DNA from: a virus
Strand: one strand, 5' to 3'
IMG/VR virus record: IMGVR_UViG_3300029908_000121
Coordinates: 1 to 27,151 of that record
DNA: 27,151 nucleotides
Shown here: positions 1 to 7,396 of the stretch, piece after piece
Layout of the letters: each line of letters opens with the position of its first letter
Position numbering within the stretch: position 1 is the first letter of the stretch
Notes under the pieces: generated by a model
What the model saw: the letters and a program-made list of their open reading frames with translations, nothing else
Database searches by the model: none
What the model was told of the DNA's origin: nothing
Made by a program: the position numbers and the translations under genes

Positions 1-1
1 A

Positions 2-730
2 ATGCACAAAATTAAGCACTTGATTGAAAAGAGCAAATCAAGTGATAGTCAAGCCGAATCAGATTCTTTTATGCTTAAAGCGCAGGAGCTTTTAGCTAAA
101 TATAATTTAGATTCTTATCACGTTACTTCTTACGAACAAGTGAAAAAAGAAGGCGTGATGGAAGATAAAATTTCTCATGGTGGCGATTGGGAATACCAGC
201 TTCTAAAAGCAATCTCGCGTAATAATTTCTGCAAAAATATTATTCATACCAAAACCTTATGCAGCGTTATCGGTTTTCCATCCAATGTAGAAGTAGTTAA
301 CTTTCTATTCGATTTCTTTCGCAAGGAGATAATGGACTTAGGGATGAAGGCTTACTCTATGTTCCTGTATGAAAACGATGTAGACGCTGACATGCTATCC
401 GATATTAATAAAGGACGCAAAAAAGCCGGAAAGAAAACCAATCACCAGGAGCAGTTTATAGAAGACTATCTTTTCGGTGCTGTATATGGCGTTAAGAAAA
501 AAATGGAAGATGCACAGGCTGAACAGGCGAAAGGAAATGGAGAGTTTGGGATAATGCTATCCGGCCAGAATGATGCTGTTCAAAAATATATAGAGGAACA
601 TTATCCGTTTTGCGGAAGTGCGAGAGTTGGAAACGGCAGAGGAGATTCTGGTGCATTTTCGTTAGGTAGTCGTGATGGCTACGGAATCCAAAGAACTGGA
701 TTAGGAAGTGGGCAGAAGAGGATTGGATGA
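2..730 (+). CDS. DUF2786-like protein (possibly 5'-truncated)
   Basis: The first 40 residues (KIKHLIEKSKSS.., then KAQELLAKYNLD) match the pattern of the DUF2786 domain, a short helical module found in many phage and bacterial proteins of unknown function. The rest has a lysine-rich stretch (GRKKAGKKTN, about 137-146) and a glycine/serine-rich tail (GNGRGDSGAFSLGSRDG), as is common in the C-terminal half of DUF2786 proteins. The ATG is the second base of the window, so the true start may lie upstream. The gene ends in TGA just before a strong hairpin terminator, so it is probably the last gene of its transcript. The biochemical role is unknown. Confidence 0.7.
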   Translation: MHKIKHLIEKSKSSDSQAESDSFMLKAQELLAKYNLDSYHVTSYEQVKKEGVMEDKISHGGDWEYQLLKAISRNNFCKNIIHTKTLCSVIGFPSNVEVVNFLFDFFRKEIMDLGMKAYSMFLYENDVDADMLSDINKGRKKAGKKTNHQEQFIEDYLFGAVYGVKKKMEDAQAEQAKGNGEFGIMLSGQNDAVQKYIEEHYPFCGSARVGNGRGDSGAFSLGSRDGYGIQRTGLGSGQKRIG

Positions 731-754
731 GCTTAGGTGCGTTGTTTGTAAATT

Positions 755-784
755 AGCCGAAATCTTTAGGGATTTCGGCTTTTC
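755..784 (+). terminator. Rho-independent terminator after the DUF2786-like gene
   Basis: A perfect 10-bp stem AGCCGAAATC / GATTTCGGCT (755-764 with 771-780) has a 6-nt loop and is followed by TTT. It lies 25 nt after the stop codon at 730. It separates the first gene from the following + strand genes. Confidence 0.85.
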
Positions 785-867
785 CGGTGCAAGTTGGTCT
801 AATCTGGCTTGCGAAATTTATGTCAAAAATATCCAAAGTGATATTCGTTCAAGACGAAAAAGAAGTA

Positions 868-1446
868 ATGAGCAACAAGATAAATCTTTCTGCTCCAAAA
901 TTGGTAGAGAAAATCGATTTACCTGAAAAGAAAACTAACTCGAAATCAGAACTGCGCCCGCTTTTTTGGAAAAACTTTCCGATTTCAGAATTTCCATTTT
1001 ACCTGAAAATTGCACAACAAGCAAATAAGGATTTAGGGATTCCGTTTTGTATTACACTATCTAAGAAAGCCTATGTTTCTGGTGAACTTGATGCAAATTT
1101 AGGTTCAATCTGGTTTACGTGCGGCTCAAAGGATTTTAAAGAGAAGTTCAGAATCCCGTTAGAGGTTGCGCTCTGCTCTTCTGGATTTAGAGAGTTTTTG
1201 TTAAAAGATATCCGTAAAGCATCTCCAGGATTCAAATTCAATATCCTATTTGTTTCAGACGATGGAGAAGTTGAAATGATTGAGTGCATTAAAATTGCTG
1301 GAAAAGAGAATGGCGCAAGGATTATATACGAATCAGCGGGATACAGATACGAGATGGACTATTCAGACATTTCTGATTTTGGTAGCGGAAGATTGGATGA
1401 TGAAAAATTTCAGTTCTATCTTCCGGCAAATGTTGAAAATGTGTAA
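868..1446 (+). CDS. Hypothetical protein
   Basis: I do not recognise this 192-aa protein. It has a lysine-rich, polar N-terminus, then a mixed alpha/beta sequence with a Trp/Phe-rich patch (PLFWKNFPISEFPFY) and an acidic C-terminal third. In-frame starts are GTG 787, ATG 820 and ATG 868. I chose 868 because a purine-rich stretch (GAAAAAGAAGTA) precedes it, as is usual for starts in this window. GTG 787 lies only a few bases after the terminator stem and is unlikely. The gene stands alone between the terminator at 755-784 and a 190-nt non-coding gap. Function unknown. Confidence 0.6.
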   Translation: MSNKINLSAPKLVEKIDLPEKKTNSKSELRPLFWKNFPISEFPFYLKIAQQANKDLGIPFCITLSKKAYVSGELDANLGSIWFTCGSKDFKEKFRIPLEVALCSSGFREFLLKDIRKASPGFKFNILFVSDDGEVEMIECIKIAGKENGARIIYESAGYRYEMDYSDISDFGSGRLDDEKFQFYLPANVENV

Positions 1447-1639
1447 ATTTGACCTGTTTTAAGGTGTATTTTTCAAGCTAATAAGGCGTATATAGGCGAA
1501 ATTCAGACGTTATTTTAAGTTACTCGGACAAAGGTAGGGTACATTTAAATTTAGAGCGTTAAGCTAATAACAATTAATTAACAAACCAATCCCGCATCGC
1601 TGAAAAGCTGCGGGATTTGGTGATAAAATCAACTTAGAT
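1447..1639 (+). other. Non-coding gap with a hairpin (1588-1617)
   Basis: No convincing ORF lies here. The notable element is a hairpin with outer stem AATCCCGCA / TGCGGGATT (1588-1596 with 1609-1617), a 2-nt bulge (TC) and inner stem GCT-GAAA-AGC closed by a GNRA-type tetraloop. No T-run follows (TTGGTG comes next), so it is not a clean terminator. It could be a weak terminator, a transcript-processing site or a 5' leader structure for the operon that starts at 1640. Confidence 0.5.
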
Positions 1640-1891
1640 ATGCTGCTCGGTTCAGACGAATACATCTTAGACGAATCGCAAGAACTAAACATCCTTGCTG
1701 ATAAGAAACGCGCAATCCAACTTGCTTTTAAGCGGTTTAATTTAGAGAACGTAGATTTTATTGCTGTTCAACTTGGAATATCAGGAAAAACTTTGTTTCG
1801 CTATTTGGATTATTTTGGTTTAAGAGGATTGATTGGAGAAAATAGGAAAAATCTTAGAGAGTATAAGAAAAACAAACTAAAACAAAAATGA
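1640..1891 (+). CDS. Small Fis-type helix-turn-helix protein
   Basis: This 83-aa protein has a C-terminal segment (about 27-68: AIQLAFKRFNLENVDFIA, then LGISGKTLFRYLDYFGL) that matches the Fis/NtrC-type HTH pattern, in which a helix is followed by LGIS..TL.R.L..FGL. The last 15 residues are very basic (NRKKNLREYKKNKLKQK region), as in DNA-binding tails. It overlaps the next gene by ATGA, so it is translationally coupled to the methyltransferase. It may regulate this operon or assist DNA recognition; both roles are inferred from context. Confidence 0.65.
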   Translation: MLLGSDEYILDESQELNILADKKRAIQLAFKRFNLENVDFIAVQLGISGKTLFRYLDYFGLRGLIGENRKNLREYKKNKLKQK

Positions 1892-2604
1892 AATCCGAAA
1901 CCTTCTGCATGGACAACTTAGATTTTCTTAGGAATTGTCCAGATAAAAAATACGATGTTGCTGTTGTTGATCCAGAATATCTTGATAAGAATCAGCCAAA
2001 CCAATTTATGAGAGCTAAGGGTGGTATGATAGATTGGAAAGGTTCACCTAAAGAGGAATATTTTTATCATCTTTTTAGGGTTAGTCGCGAACAAATCATT
2101 TTCGGTGGAAATTATTTTACGTACTTGCTCGATTTTTCTGTGTTCGCAGAAAGCCAAGATGTTATAGATATAAAACCGTTTCTTTCATCAAACGGAAATT
2201 GGATAATTTGGGATAAAAGGATTGCATTTGGAATGAACTATGCAATGTACGAGATGGCATGGACATCAATTAAAAAAGTAGGAAAGATATTTGAATTAAG
2301 TCCTGTTGGAAAATGTAGCGATTGGCACTCTACTGGAAAGCCAATGGAATTGTATCATTGGATTTTCAAGAATTACTTATTAGATTTTAAGGAGAAAAAC
2401 GGCGGGTTTTTAAGCATCTTAGACACCAATCTCGGCTCTGGCTCATCCAGGAAAGCTGCATTAACTTTAGGATTTGATTTTACAGGAATAGAGATTAACG
2501 AAAAATATTATAAAAAACAAGAGGAAGATTTTGCTTTGTACTATGAGAAAAATAGGATGTTTCTTCCTGCTTTAGATATTGAATTTAGTTTAGATAGTTT
2601 GTAA
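1888..2604 (+). CDS. DNA methyltransferase, beta-class (N6-adenine/N4-cytosine type)
   Basis: It transfers a methyl group from S-adenosylmethionine to DNA. Motif IV DPEY (D28-Y31, from the usual DPPY) is near the N-terminus. The motif X-like block HSTGKPMELYHWIF is at about 147-160. The SAM-binding motif I, DTNLGSGSS (179-187), with following GIEINEKYY, is near the C-terminus. That IV-then-I order defines the beta class. The 238-aa length and weak central region suggest a solitary enzyme. No restriction endonuclease is adjacent, so self-protection or epigenetic control by the phage is likely. A VRR-NUC nuclease lies 1.2 kb downstream in the same run. The Pro to Glu change in DPPY is unusual but occurs in active phage enzymes. 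Confidence 0.85.
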   Translation: MKSETFCMDNLDFLRNCPDKKYDVAVVDPEYLDKNQPNQFMRAKGGMIDWKGSPKEEYFYHLFRVSREQIIFGGNYFTYLLDFSVFAESQDVIDIKPFLSSNGNWIIWDKRIAFGMNYAMYEMAWTSIKKVGKIFELSPVGKCSDWHSTGKPMELYHWIFKNYLLDFKEKNGGFLSILDTNLGSGSSRKAALTLGFDFTGIEINEKYYKKQEEDFALYYEKNRMFLPALDIEFSLDSL

Positions 2605-2622
2605 CATTTAAAAAAAATAAAA

Positions 2623-3132
2623 ATGAAAAATCAAGAAAAAAGAGAAGAAAAAATTGAGTATCATTCTGGATTTCTTAGTCCAGAAAAAGCTGACGAACTT
2701 GAATCCGAAATAACAAAACTCAAAAAAGATTTAGAAACACAAGAGTATGCTTATTCGAGATTGAACCAAGAAAATCAAGGACTGCATCAAAAGCATAATT
2801 CTTTACTTCAAACAAATAGAGATTTAATTACAGGAAATGATGAAATAAATTCTAAACTCGAATCCCAAAAATTTCTAAACAAACAACTTTTAACATCTAA
2901 TTCTAATTTGAATAACGAGATTCAAGACAAGGAAAGTATAATACTTAGTTCAAAGCAAATGCTTAGGATTGAGGTTTCTGAACGGGAAAAGAAGATTACG
3001 GAGCTTAATGCGCTTTTAATTCGTTTCCAGGATTTAGATAAATCACATACTTTTTGGAAGGCACTTGCAATATCTTCTATAACATTATTTGGAATAACTT
3101 TAACCTTACTTTTAACTAAACTTTTCAACTGA
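2623..3132 (+). CDS. Coiled-coil protein with C-terminal membrane anchor
   Basis: The protein has 169 aa. Residues about 20-140 are dominated by heptad-like Leu/Glu/Lys/Gln and are predicted to be one long coiled coil (e.g. ELESEITKLKKDLETQEY). The last 25 residues form a single hydrophobic helix (FWKALAISSITLFGITLTLL..) with a short basic/aromatic end, so it resembles a tail-anchored membrane protein with its coil in the cytoplasm. The stop overlaps the next start (TGATG). I see no recognisable family. Possible roles include a membrane tether for a phage complex or a superinfection factor; neither is supported beyond topology. Confidence 0.7.
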   Translation: MKNQEKREEKIEYHSGFLSPEKADELESEITKLKKDLETQEYAYSRLNQENQGLHQKHNSLLQTNRDLITGNDEINSKLESQKFLNKQLLTSNSNLNNEIQDKESIILSSKQMLRIEVSEREKKITELNALLIRFQDLDKSHTFWKALAISSITLFGITLTLLLTKLFN

Positions 3133-3395
3133 TGGACAAAAAACCAATCTCAGACTTAGAACTAAACCGAACCAAGATTGAACTTGGAAACCTAAAAACT
3201 AAACTTCGGATTCAAGAGCAGAAGTTTAAGGATTTAGAAGCAGACCACAACGAACTTTATAATGATTTTTTGAAACTTACAACATCATATAAAACACTTC
3301 ATTTGGCTTTTGAAAACAAAACTGATGAACTTGCGAAATTGAGAACAATAATTAAATCAAACCGGCTACTACGCCTACTAACCAAAAGATTATGA
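3132..3395 (+). CDS. Small coiled-coil protein
   Basis: This 87-aa protein is almost entirely predicted coiled coil (ELNRTKIELGNLKTKLRIQE.., then basic SNRLLRLLTKRL). It has the same kind of composition as the tail-anchored coiled-coil protein just upstream, starts within that gene's stop codon, and ends in an ATGA overlap with the next gene. The two coils could pair with each other, which is inferred from their adjacency. Function unknown. Confidence 0.6.
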   Translation: MDKKPISDLELNRTKIELGNLKTKLRIQEQKFKDLEADHNELYNDFLKLTTSYKTLHLAFENKTDELAKLRTIIKSNRLLRLLTKRL

Positions 3396-3607
3396 ACATC
3401 GTAGATTTCACAAACAAAGTACAAATAGAATACGGAGTAAATCCAGTTTTTTCGGAATTAGAATGTTCTGATGGAAATACTAAAATTCTATTGCAAATTT
3501 TTCCACATGAATCCTGTTCATTAAGTTGGATTGGAATTGGATACAATGGAGCGGATGCGAATCAGAGTGTTGTTGATAAAGCTGTAAATTATTTAAAATG
3601 GGATTAG
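3392..3607 (+). CDS. Hypothetical small protein
   Basis: The protein has 71 aa and no recognisable family. It contains a Cys/Ser/Trp patch (HESCSLSWIGIGYNGADA) and looks like a compact alpha/beta fold. It overlaps its neighbours by 4 nt upstream and 10 nt downstream, which strongly supports real translation as part of the 1640-4310 operon. Confidence 0.55.
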   Translation: MNIVDFTNKVQIEYGVNPVFSELECSDGNTKILLQIFPHESCSLSWIGIGYNGADANQSVVDKAVNYLKWD

Positions 3608-3852
3608 ATTCTTATGAACAAAGAAGATTTAATTTATCGAATAAAATTAAATCTCAAAATCACGTTTCTCTTGTAAAAAGGGACGGTGGAAAAATACGAT
3701 ACAATGGACGTATTTTTGGAAATATCATAACTGATAATACACAACAACAGAAGTGTATGATTGAAAAGAAACAGTTTACACCAATACACAAAAGCGATAT
3801 GTCATTAGATAAATTATTAAAAGAATATCCTGGATATAGATATCAAAAATGA
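3598..3852 (+). CDS. Hypothetical basic small protein
   Basis: This 84-aa protein is rich in Lys, Arg, Asn and Gln, with a basic core (VKRDGGKIRYNGRIFGN) and an aromatic C-terminus (KEYPGYRYQK). The charge pattern suggests nucleic-acid binding, but I recognise no motif. Its start overlaps the preceding gene and its stop forms an ATGA overlap with the VRR-NUC gene, so it is probably co-translated with it. Confidence 0.55.
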   Translation: MGLDSYEQRRFNLSNKIKSQNHVSLVKRDGGKIRYNGRIFGNIITDNTQQQKCMIEKKQFTPIHKSDMSLDKLLKEYPGYRYQK

Positions 3853-4310
3853 ATACTCTTAATGCATCCCAAATCCAAGAACTAAAAACTCGCATCTTCC
3901 CAAACGAAGATGCTTTTCAGTCTGCTGCGATTACTTTTATCCAGCAGTTTTTTCCTATGTTTCGCGGAAAGGTCTTTCACGCGATGAACGAAATGTATGT
4001 ACCTCGTAGGCCAGGAGAATCGGATAAAGAATATCAAAAGCGCACCGCTTTTTACGGCTCACAAAACAAAGGTAAAGGAAAATTAGCAGGTGTGCCGGAT
4101 ATTTGCATTAAATACTTAGGAATTTTGTACTCTATCGAACTTAAGATGCCAAAAGGAGTAGTATCAGAAGTACAGGAAAAAGTCCATTTAGATTGGGCTT
4201 TAGACTTTCCTGAAATTCAGACTTATGTTGCTCGCTCGATGTATGACGTGTATCAGTATTGCCAGTGGATATTAAAGAGTGGATTTAGGATTACGAGGGT
4301 TCAGGTTTAG
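3849..4310 (+). CDS. VRR-NUC domain nuclease (PD-(D/E)XK superfamily)
   Basis: This 153-aa single-domain protein has the VRR-NUC layout: an N-terminal Glu/Gln helix (NEDAFQSAAITFIQQFFP, about 19-36), then GVPDI (81-85) with catalytic Asp84, then the strand SIELKMPKG (95-103) carrying Glu97-x-Lys99, then a conserved Gln (VSEVQ). Phage members of this family are structure-specific nucleases thought to act on branched DNA during replication or packaging. It is the last gene of the + strand run. Its TAG stop directly abuts the stop codon of the convergent - strand operon. Confidence 0.85.
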   Translation: MNTLNASQIQELKTRIFPNEDAFQSAAITFIQQFFPMFRGKVFHAMNEMYVPRRPGESDKEYQKRTAFYGSQNKGKGKLAGVPDICIKYLGILYSIELKMPKGVVSEVQEKVHLDWALDFPEIQTYVARSMYDVYQYCQWILKSGFRITRVQV

Positions 4311-4568
4311 TTAAATCCATCTAACTATGTAAATATACAATTTCCAGTAAAACTTTATTTCTTCATTTCTTAGTAGAATTTTTGGATTATCGCATCCAAA
4401 ATAATATCCCCTATATTCGTCAACTAAATTGCAAAATTCTGAAATTATTTTATCTTCCATATTATCTGCAATAGTTATCCATCCAAAAGTGTTTGGTTCA
4501 TGTGTTCCATTAACTCTTTCGTGATGAAATCCTTGTTGTTTTTCATTCCACTCTAATCTGAAATTCAT
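4311..4568 (-). CDS. Hypothetical protein, end of the early - strand operon
   Basis: This 85-aa protein has many aromatic residues (a FYWKLYIYIVRWI tail) and no recognisable motif. It starts 2 nt after the Nudix gene and is the last gene of the long - strand operon. Its stop is directly next to the stop of the convergent VRR-NUC gene, leaving no room for a dedicated terminator. Function unknown. Confidence 0.55.
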   Translation of the reverse strand: MNFRLEWNEKQQGFHHERVNGTHEPNTFGWITIADNMEDKIISEFCNLVDEYRGYYFGCDNPKILLRNEEIKFYWKLYIYIVRWI

Positions 4569-4570
4569 AA

Positions 4571-5017
4571 TTAATAAATTAAAGATGCTGACTTCAAATT
4601 CCTTTCCAAAGCAAGTGATATCAAAAAATCCAAATTAGGATATAGATGGTGGTATTTTAGTAAAGATATCGTGTACACACTTACTACATCCTCTTCTCCT
4701 GTTTTAATTTGGTAAATAGAATCAGAAAACAAGCGAAAGAAATAAATCTCTTTTTCTGGATAAAACATTTCGCAAAATAATTCCCATCCTTGCAAATCCA
4801 ATACAGCCTCTTCTTTAAACTCTCTTTGCATCGCTTGGTGTTTTGATTCACCTTGTTCGATGTGGCCGCCGATGCCGGTTAAAAGAAAACAGCTTAAATT
4901 CGTATCATCCTTTCCGCATGGTATTAGATTTCCATCAGCGGTAAAATAATTCCTACGCATCAGCGCAACCCTATCTCCTTTATTTGAGAATAGAAAACCT
5001 ATTGAGATTTTTTCCAT
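4571..5017 (-). CDS. Nudix hydrolase
   Basis: It hydrolyses a nucleoside diphosphate linked to another group. The Nudix box is complete apart from one position: G51-x5-E57-x7-R65-E66-F67-x-E69-E70, with Ala71 in place of the usual Gly. The strand before it (ALMRRNYFTADGNLIPCG) fits the family. The length of 148 aa is typical. It lies with MazG-like, HD and dNMP kinase genes, so it probably cleans or recycles nucleotides during infection. Removal of a nucleotide signal used by host defence is an alternative that sequence alone cannot decide. Confidence 0.9.
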   Translation of the reverse strand: MEKISIGFLFSNKGDRVALMRRNYFTADGNLIPCGKDDTNLSCFLLTGIGGHIEQGESKHQAMQREFKEEAVLDLQGWELFCEMFYPEKEIYFFRLFSDSIYQIKTGEEDVVSVYTISLLKYHHLYPNLDFLISLALERNLKSASLIY

Positions 5018-5023
5018 TTTATC

Positions 5024-5263
5024 TTATTTTTGTATTTTTCTAATAACAACATTTCCAGCAAATTTCTTTAGCTTACCAATTTCATCATCTGAAACCTTTA
5101 ACCAAGATAGTTCTGGCAAGTAAATATTTAAGTGAGTATCTGTTTTACCGCAAAACTTTTTAACAACATGAGCAACCTGGTCATCTTTTTTGACGATATT
5201 TTCTTCTTCTATTTCGTAATAACCGTCAGGCAATGAGAAAATTAAATCGTTTAGTGTAGGCAT
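5024..5263 (-). CDS. Hypothetical small protein
   Basis: The protein has 79 aa, is mixed-charge and has no recognisable family. Its sequence (SLPDGYYEIEEENIVKKDDQ) suggests a small beta-rich fold. It is packed between two operon genes with only a few bases on either side, so it is probably expressed. Function unknown. Confidence 0.5.
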   Translation of the reverse strand: MPTLNDLIFSLPDGYYEIEEENIVKKDDQVAHVVKKFCGKTDTHLNIYLPELSWLKVSDDEIGKLKKFAGNVVIRKIQK

Positions 5264-5265
5264 GT

Positions 5266-5595
5266 TTATGATTTTGAAATTATTTCAAATGCTTCTTTAA
5301 ATGTTTTACAATCTTTTATTTTGTACTTTATTAAGGAAAGAAATTTTATTTTATTTTTTAAACCGTCTATCCTTTTATTTTCTTCTTCTATTTGAGAATT
5401 TATATCTAACATAATATCTGAAATTATACCATCAGATAATTTATTTATAAAAAATGTAAATTCTCTTTCTTCTGTTGGATTGTTTAATTTATTTTTATAC
5501 TCAAATATATCTTTCCATTTGTTTGAAAATTCATAAGAAAAAACTCTAATAAATTTTTGCAAATCATTAAAATCGAAAAATGTGTAAGTTTTCAT
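5266..5595 (-). CDS. Hypothetical helical protein
   Basis: This 109-aa protein is rich in Phe, Lys, Ile and Glu, with predicted long helices (INSQIEEENKRIDGLKNKIK). The gene is very AT-rich even for this window. It sits 2 nt from both neighbours. No motif recognised. Confidence 0.5.
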   Translation of the reverse strand: MKTYTFFDFNDLQKFIRVFSYEFSNKWKDIFEYKNKLNNPTEEREFTFFINKLSDGIISDIMLDINSQIEEENKRIDGLKNKIKFLSLIKYKIKDCKTFKEAFEIISKS

Positions 5596-5597
5596 AT

Positions 5598-5834
5598 TTA
5601 AATCTCTTGGTTTGTATCGTGATTAACTGATGTAAAGTTTCCTAATTCAAGCTCAACCTGATATACTATCCTTGTATCTAATCCACTCTCAGCCTCATAC
5701 TTAATTCCACGCACGATTCCATAAACATCCTTTCCTAACTTGTTTCTAAACTCGTATGGATAGTCTAATTTATGAAGTTTAGCGTATGTGTAAAGTACCT
5801 TAATCGGAAATTCTATTAGGTCAAAGTCGGTCAT
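5598..5834 (-). CDS. Hypothetical small protein
   Basis: The protein has 78 aa with an aromatic N-terminal part (FPIKVLYTYAKLHKLDYPYEF) and a beta-like C-terminal part (YQVELELGNFTSVNH). It overlaps the stop of the MazG-like gene by 4 nt (ATGA), so the two are translationally coupled. No family recognised. Confidence 0.55.
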   Translation of the reverse strand: MTDFDLIEFPIKVLYTYAKLHKLDYPYEFRNKLGKDVYGIVRGIKYEAESGLDTRIVYQVELELGNFTSVNHDTNQEI

Positions 5835-6169
5835 AATCTATCGGGAAGCAAATTCTCTTTTATATGTGAATAAGAATTATCTTCATTTATTTTCCAATCA
5901 CGTTTGTAATTAATATCCAATTTTATTCTCAAAAATGAAAATAAAGTATCTTCATTTATTCCTGAACGCCTTGCGGAATCAATTAAATACATCATACAAT
6001 CAGCATATTCCATTCCTAATTTTATAAAGTCAGGATTTTTTGTTTCTAACTCAATTTCAACTTCCTTTATCTCACGCTCCAATCCACGAAGAGATGATGT
6101 TGGTGTTGAATTTGGAAATTTATTTTTTGCCCAATGATTGTATTCTGATAAAAGCTTTTCTAAAGACAT
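5831..6169 (-). CDS. MazG-like nucleotide pyrophosphohydrolase
   Basis: This 112-aa all-alpha protein carries the ExxE...ExxD signature of MazG/DUF550-type NTP pyrophosphatases: E33xxE36 (LEREIKEVEIEL) and E54xxD57 (GMEYADCMMYLID). A C-terminal helix with KLDINYKRDWKI resembles the KL..N..R.W of phage members. Such enzymes hydrolyse (d)NTPs to monophosphates and can lower ppGpp or unusual nucleotides in the cell. It fits the nucleotide-metabolism operon. It overlaps the upstream gene by 10 nt and the downstream one by 4 nt. Confidence 0.8.
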   Translation of the reverse strand: MSLEKLLSEYNHWAKNKFPNSTPTSSLRGLEREIKEVEIELETKNPDFIKLGMEYADCMMYLIDSARRSGINEDTLFSFLRIKLDINYKRDWKINEDNSYSHIKENLLPDRL

Positions 6170-6726
6170 AATAAAGATTTTAATTTTTTTCTAAAAACTC
6201 CAGCATAAAATTCCGGATTCCATCCTTCAAAAACCTCTGCAAAGATTTCTCTTTCTCTTGCATCTTTGCAGGTAAAAAAAGGTATCCTAAAAATATATCC
6301 AGTAACTAAAGATTCACATTTTCTGAAGTAATCCCAGTCTGTCATCTGGTAAGATGCTTTAGCGTAAGTATCAGCTATTGATTCGGCTCGTTTTTGGAAT
6401 GAGATGTGCTCTTGTTCTCTAAACTTTTCAGCTCTAACCTTAAAATCAGAATACGAAAGCTCTAAAATGTGCTCTCTAAGCGCATAAGCTGGAATCCTTA
6501 ACCTTTTAACAAGAGATATGAAAGATTGTTCATAAACGTTTGTTTCCTCTTCAATCCTTGTTAAAAGTGATTCGAGTGCCGGTAGTTCTTCTTTTGATTG
6601 ATTTAAAGCGTCAATAACAGTATCTAAGTCATCTACTTCTTTTTCATGTAGCGATTTAATTAAGTTCTCCCATGTAGAAAGACGAACTGCTAAATCCGGT
6701 ACTTTTATTTTAGTAAGGTCAGTCAT
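6160..6726 (-). CDS. Hypothetical helical protein
   Basis: This 188-aa protein is mostly helical by composition, with a probable coiled segment at about 20-75 (ENLIKSLHEKEVDDLDTVID). The C-terminal part is rich in Phe, Tyr and Cys (IPFFTCKDAREREIFAEVF). I recognise no family. It overlaps the next gene by 10 nt and the previous gene by 8 nt. Confidence 0.55.
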   Translation of the reverse strand: MTDLTKIKVPDLAVRLSTWENLIKSLHEKEVDDLDTVIDALNQSKEELPALESLLTRIEEETNVYEQSFISLVKRLRIPAYALREHILELSYSDFKVRAEKFREQEHISFQKRAESIADTYAKASYQMTDWDYFRKCESLVTGYIFRIPFFTCKDAREREIFAEVFEGWNPEFYAGVFRKKLKSLLCL

Positions 6727-7003
6727 TTATCCAGTCGAATTTATAAACTGTAGGATTGATATTATTGTAGAACCATGTATAAGGATGTTCTAAAGCCTGT
6801 AAAAAAGCAATCTCAAACAAAAAATTAGATTCGCCAAGTAAGTTAGAGTATCTATCTTTATTGTTTTGGTAGAATGTAGTTTTGTTCGTATGAAATCTCG
6901 CTCCTTTATCTGAAGTTAAAAGAAATTTAGATATTCTATTTGCGACAAAACCGTGAATAGAAAATCTCCAAGTATCAGCAAGAAATCCTAAGTTGTCGTT
7001 CAT
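6719..7003 (-). CDS. Hypothetical small protein
   Basis: The protein has 94 aa and is rich in Phe, Tyr, Trp and Asn (e.g. HPYTWFYNNINPTVYKFDW). It has no signal peptide or membrane segment. It overlaps the following gene by 8 nt. Function unknown; the aromatic-rich small form is common among phage host-takeover proteins, but that is only a resemblance. Confidence 0.5.
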   Translation of the reverse strand: MNDNLGFLADTWRFSIHGFVANRISKFLLTSDKGARFHTNKTTFYQNNKDRYSNLLGESNFLFEIAFLQALEHPYTWFYNNINPTVYKFDWIND

Positions 7004-7008
7004 TTAAA

Positions 7009-7371
7009 TTACTTATCTCCATTATCAACTTTTCTTCTTTGCCTTCTTGCCTCTACTTCATTATCAAATTTTATCAATCCATCAGCAACAGCATCGTAAA
7101 TATTTTCAGGTTCAAAATCTTTTATGGTTGGCTTTTCGTTTCCCAAATCTGATATGAAATGATATTCTATTTTATGAGATTCTTTGTAGTTTTTTGTACG
7201 CTTTAAGGCATCCTTAAATGTCATCAGTTGGCTTCCATTTTTATCCCATATATTTTTATTATCAACTACGTGAAGCCAACCATAAATTGATTTTACATTT
7301 ACTTTTCTGTCCTTATATTTTTCTATTGCTTTTAGATTTGCCGGCTTCGGCATTGGATGATATAGTATCAT
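7009..7371 (-). CDS. Hypothetical protein
   Basis: This 120-aa protein has a basic N-terminal third (NLKAIEKYKDRKVNVKSIYG), a central region with KDALKRTKNYKES and a very basic, possibly disordered C-terminus (EARRQRRKVDNGDK). That pattern suggests nucleic-acid contact but does not identify a family. A 25-nt gap separates it from the HD gene upstream in the operon. Confidence 0.5.
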   Translation of the reverse strand: MILYHPMPKPANLKAIEKYKDRKVNVKSIYGWLHVVDNKNIWDKNGSQLMTFKDALKRTKNYKESHKIEYHFISDLGNEKPTIKDFEPENIYDAVADGLIKFDNEVEARRQRRKVDNGDK

Positions 7372-7396
7372 TTTGAAAGTTTGAAAGTTTTAAGTT

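Noticed and set aside
787-867. Longer N-terminus (GTG 787) for the unknown gene ending at 1446
   Set aside because: GTG start right after the terminator stem, poor start context; ATG 868 has a better one.
708-926. 72-aa + strand ORF
   Set aside because: It runs through the terminator hairpin at 755-784 and overlaps the better ORF ending at 1446; no recognisable sequence.
1529-1536. TACCTTTG on the - strand (possible promoter)
   Set aside because: No TTG/TTTG at the expected upstream distance and it would transcribe antisense to the unknown gene.
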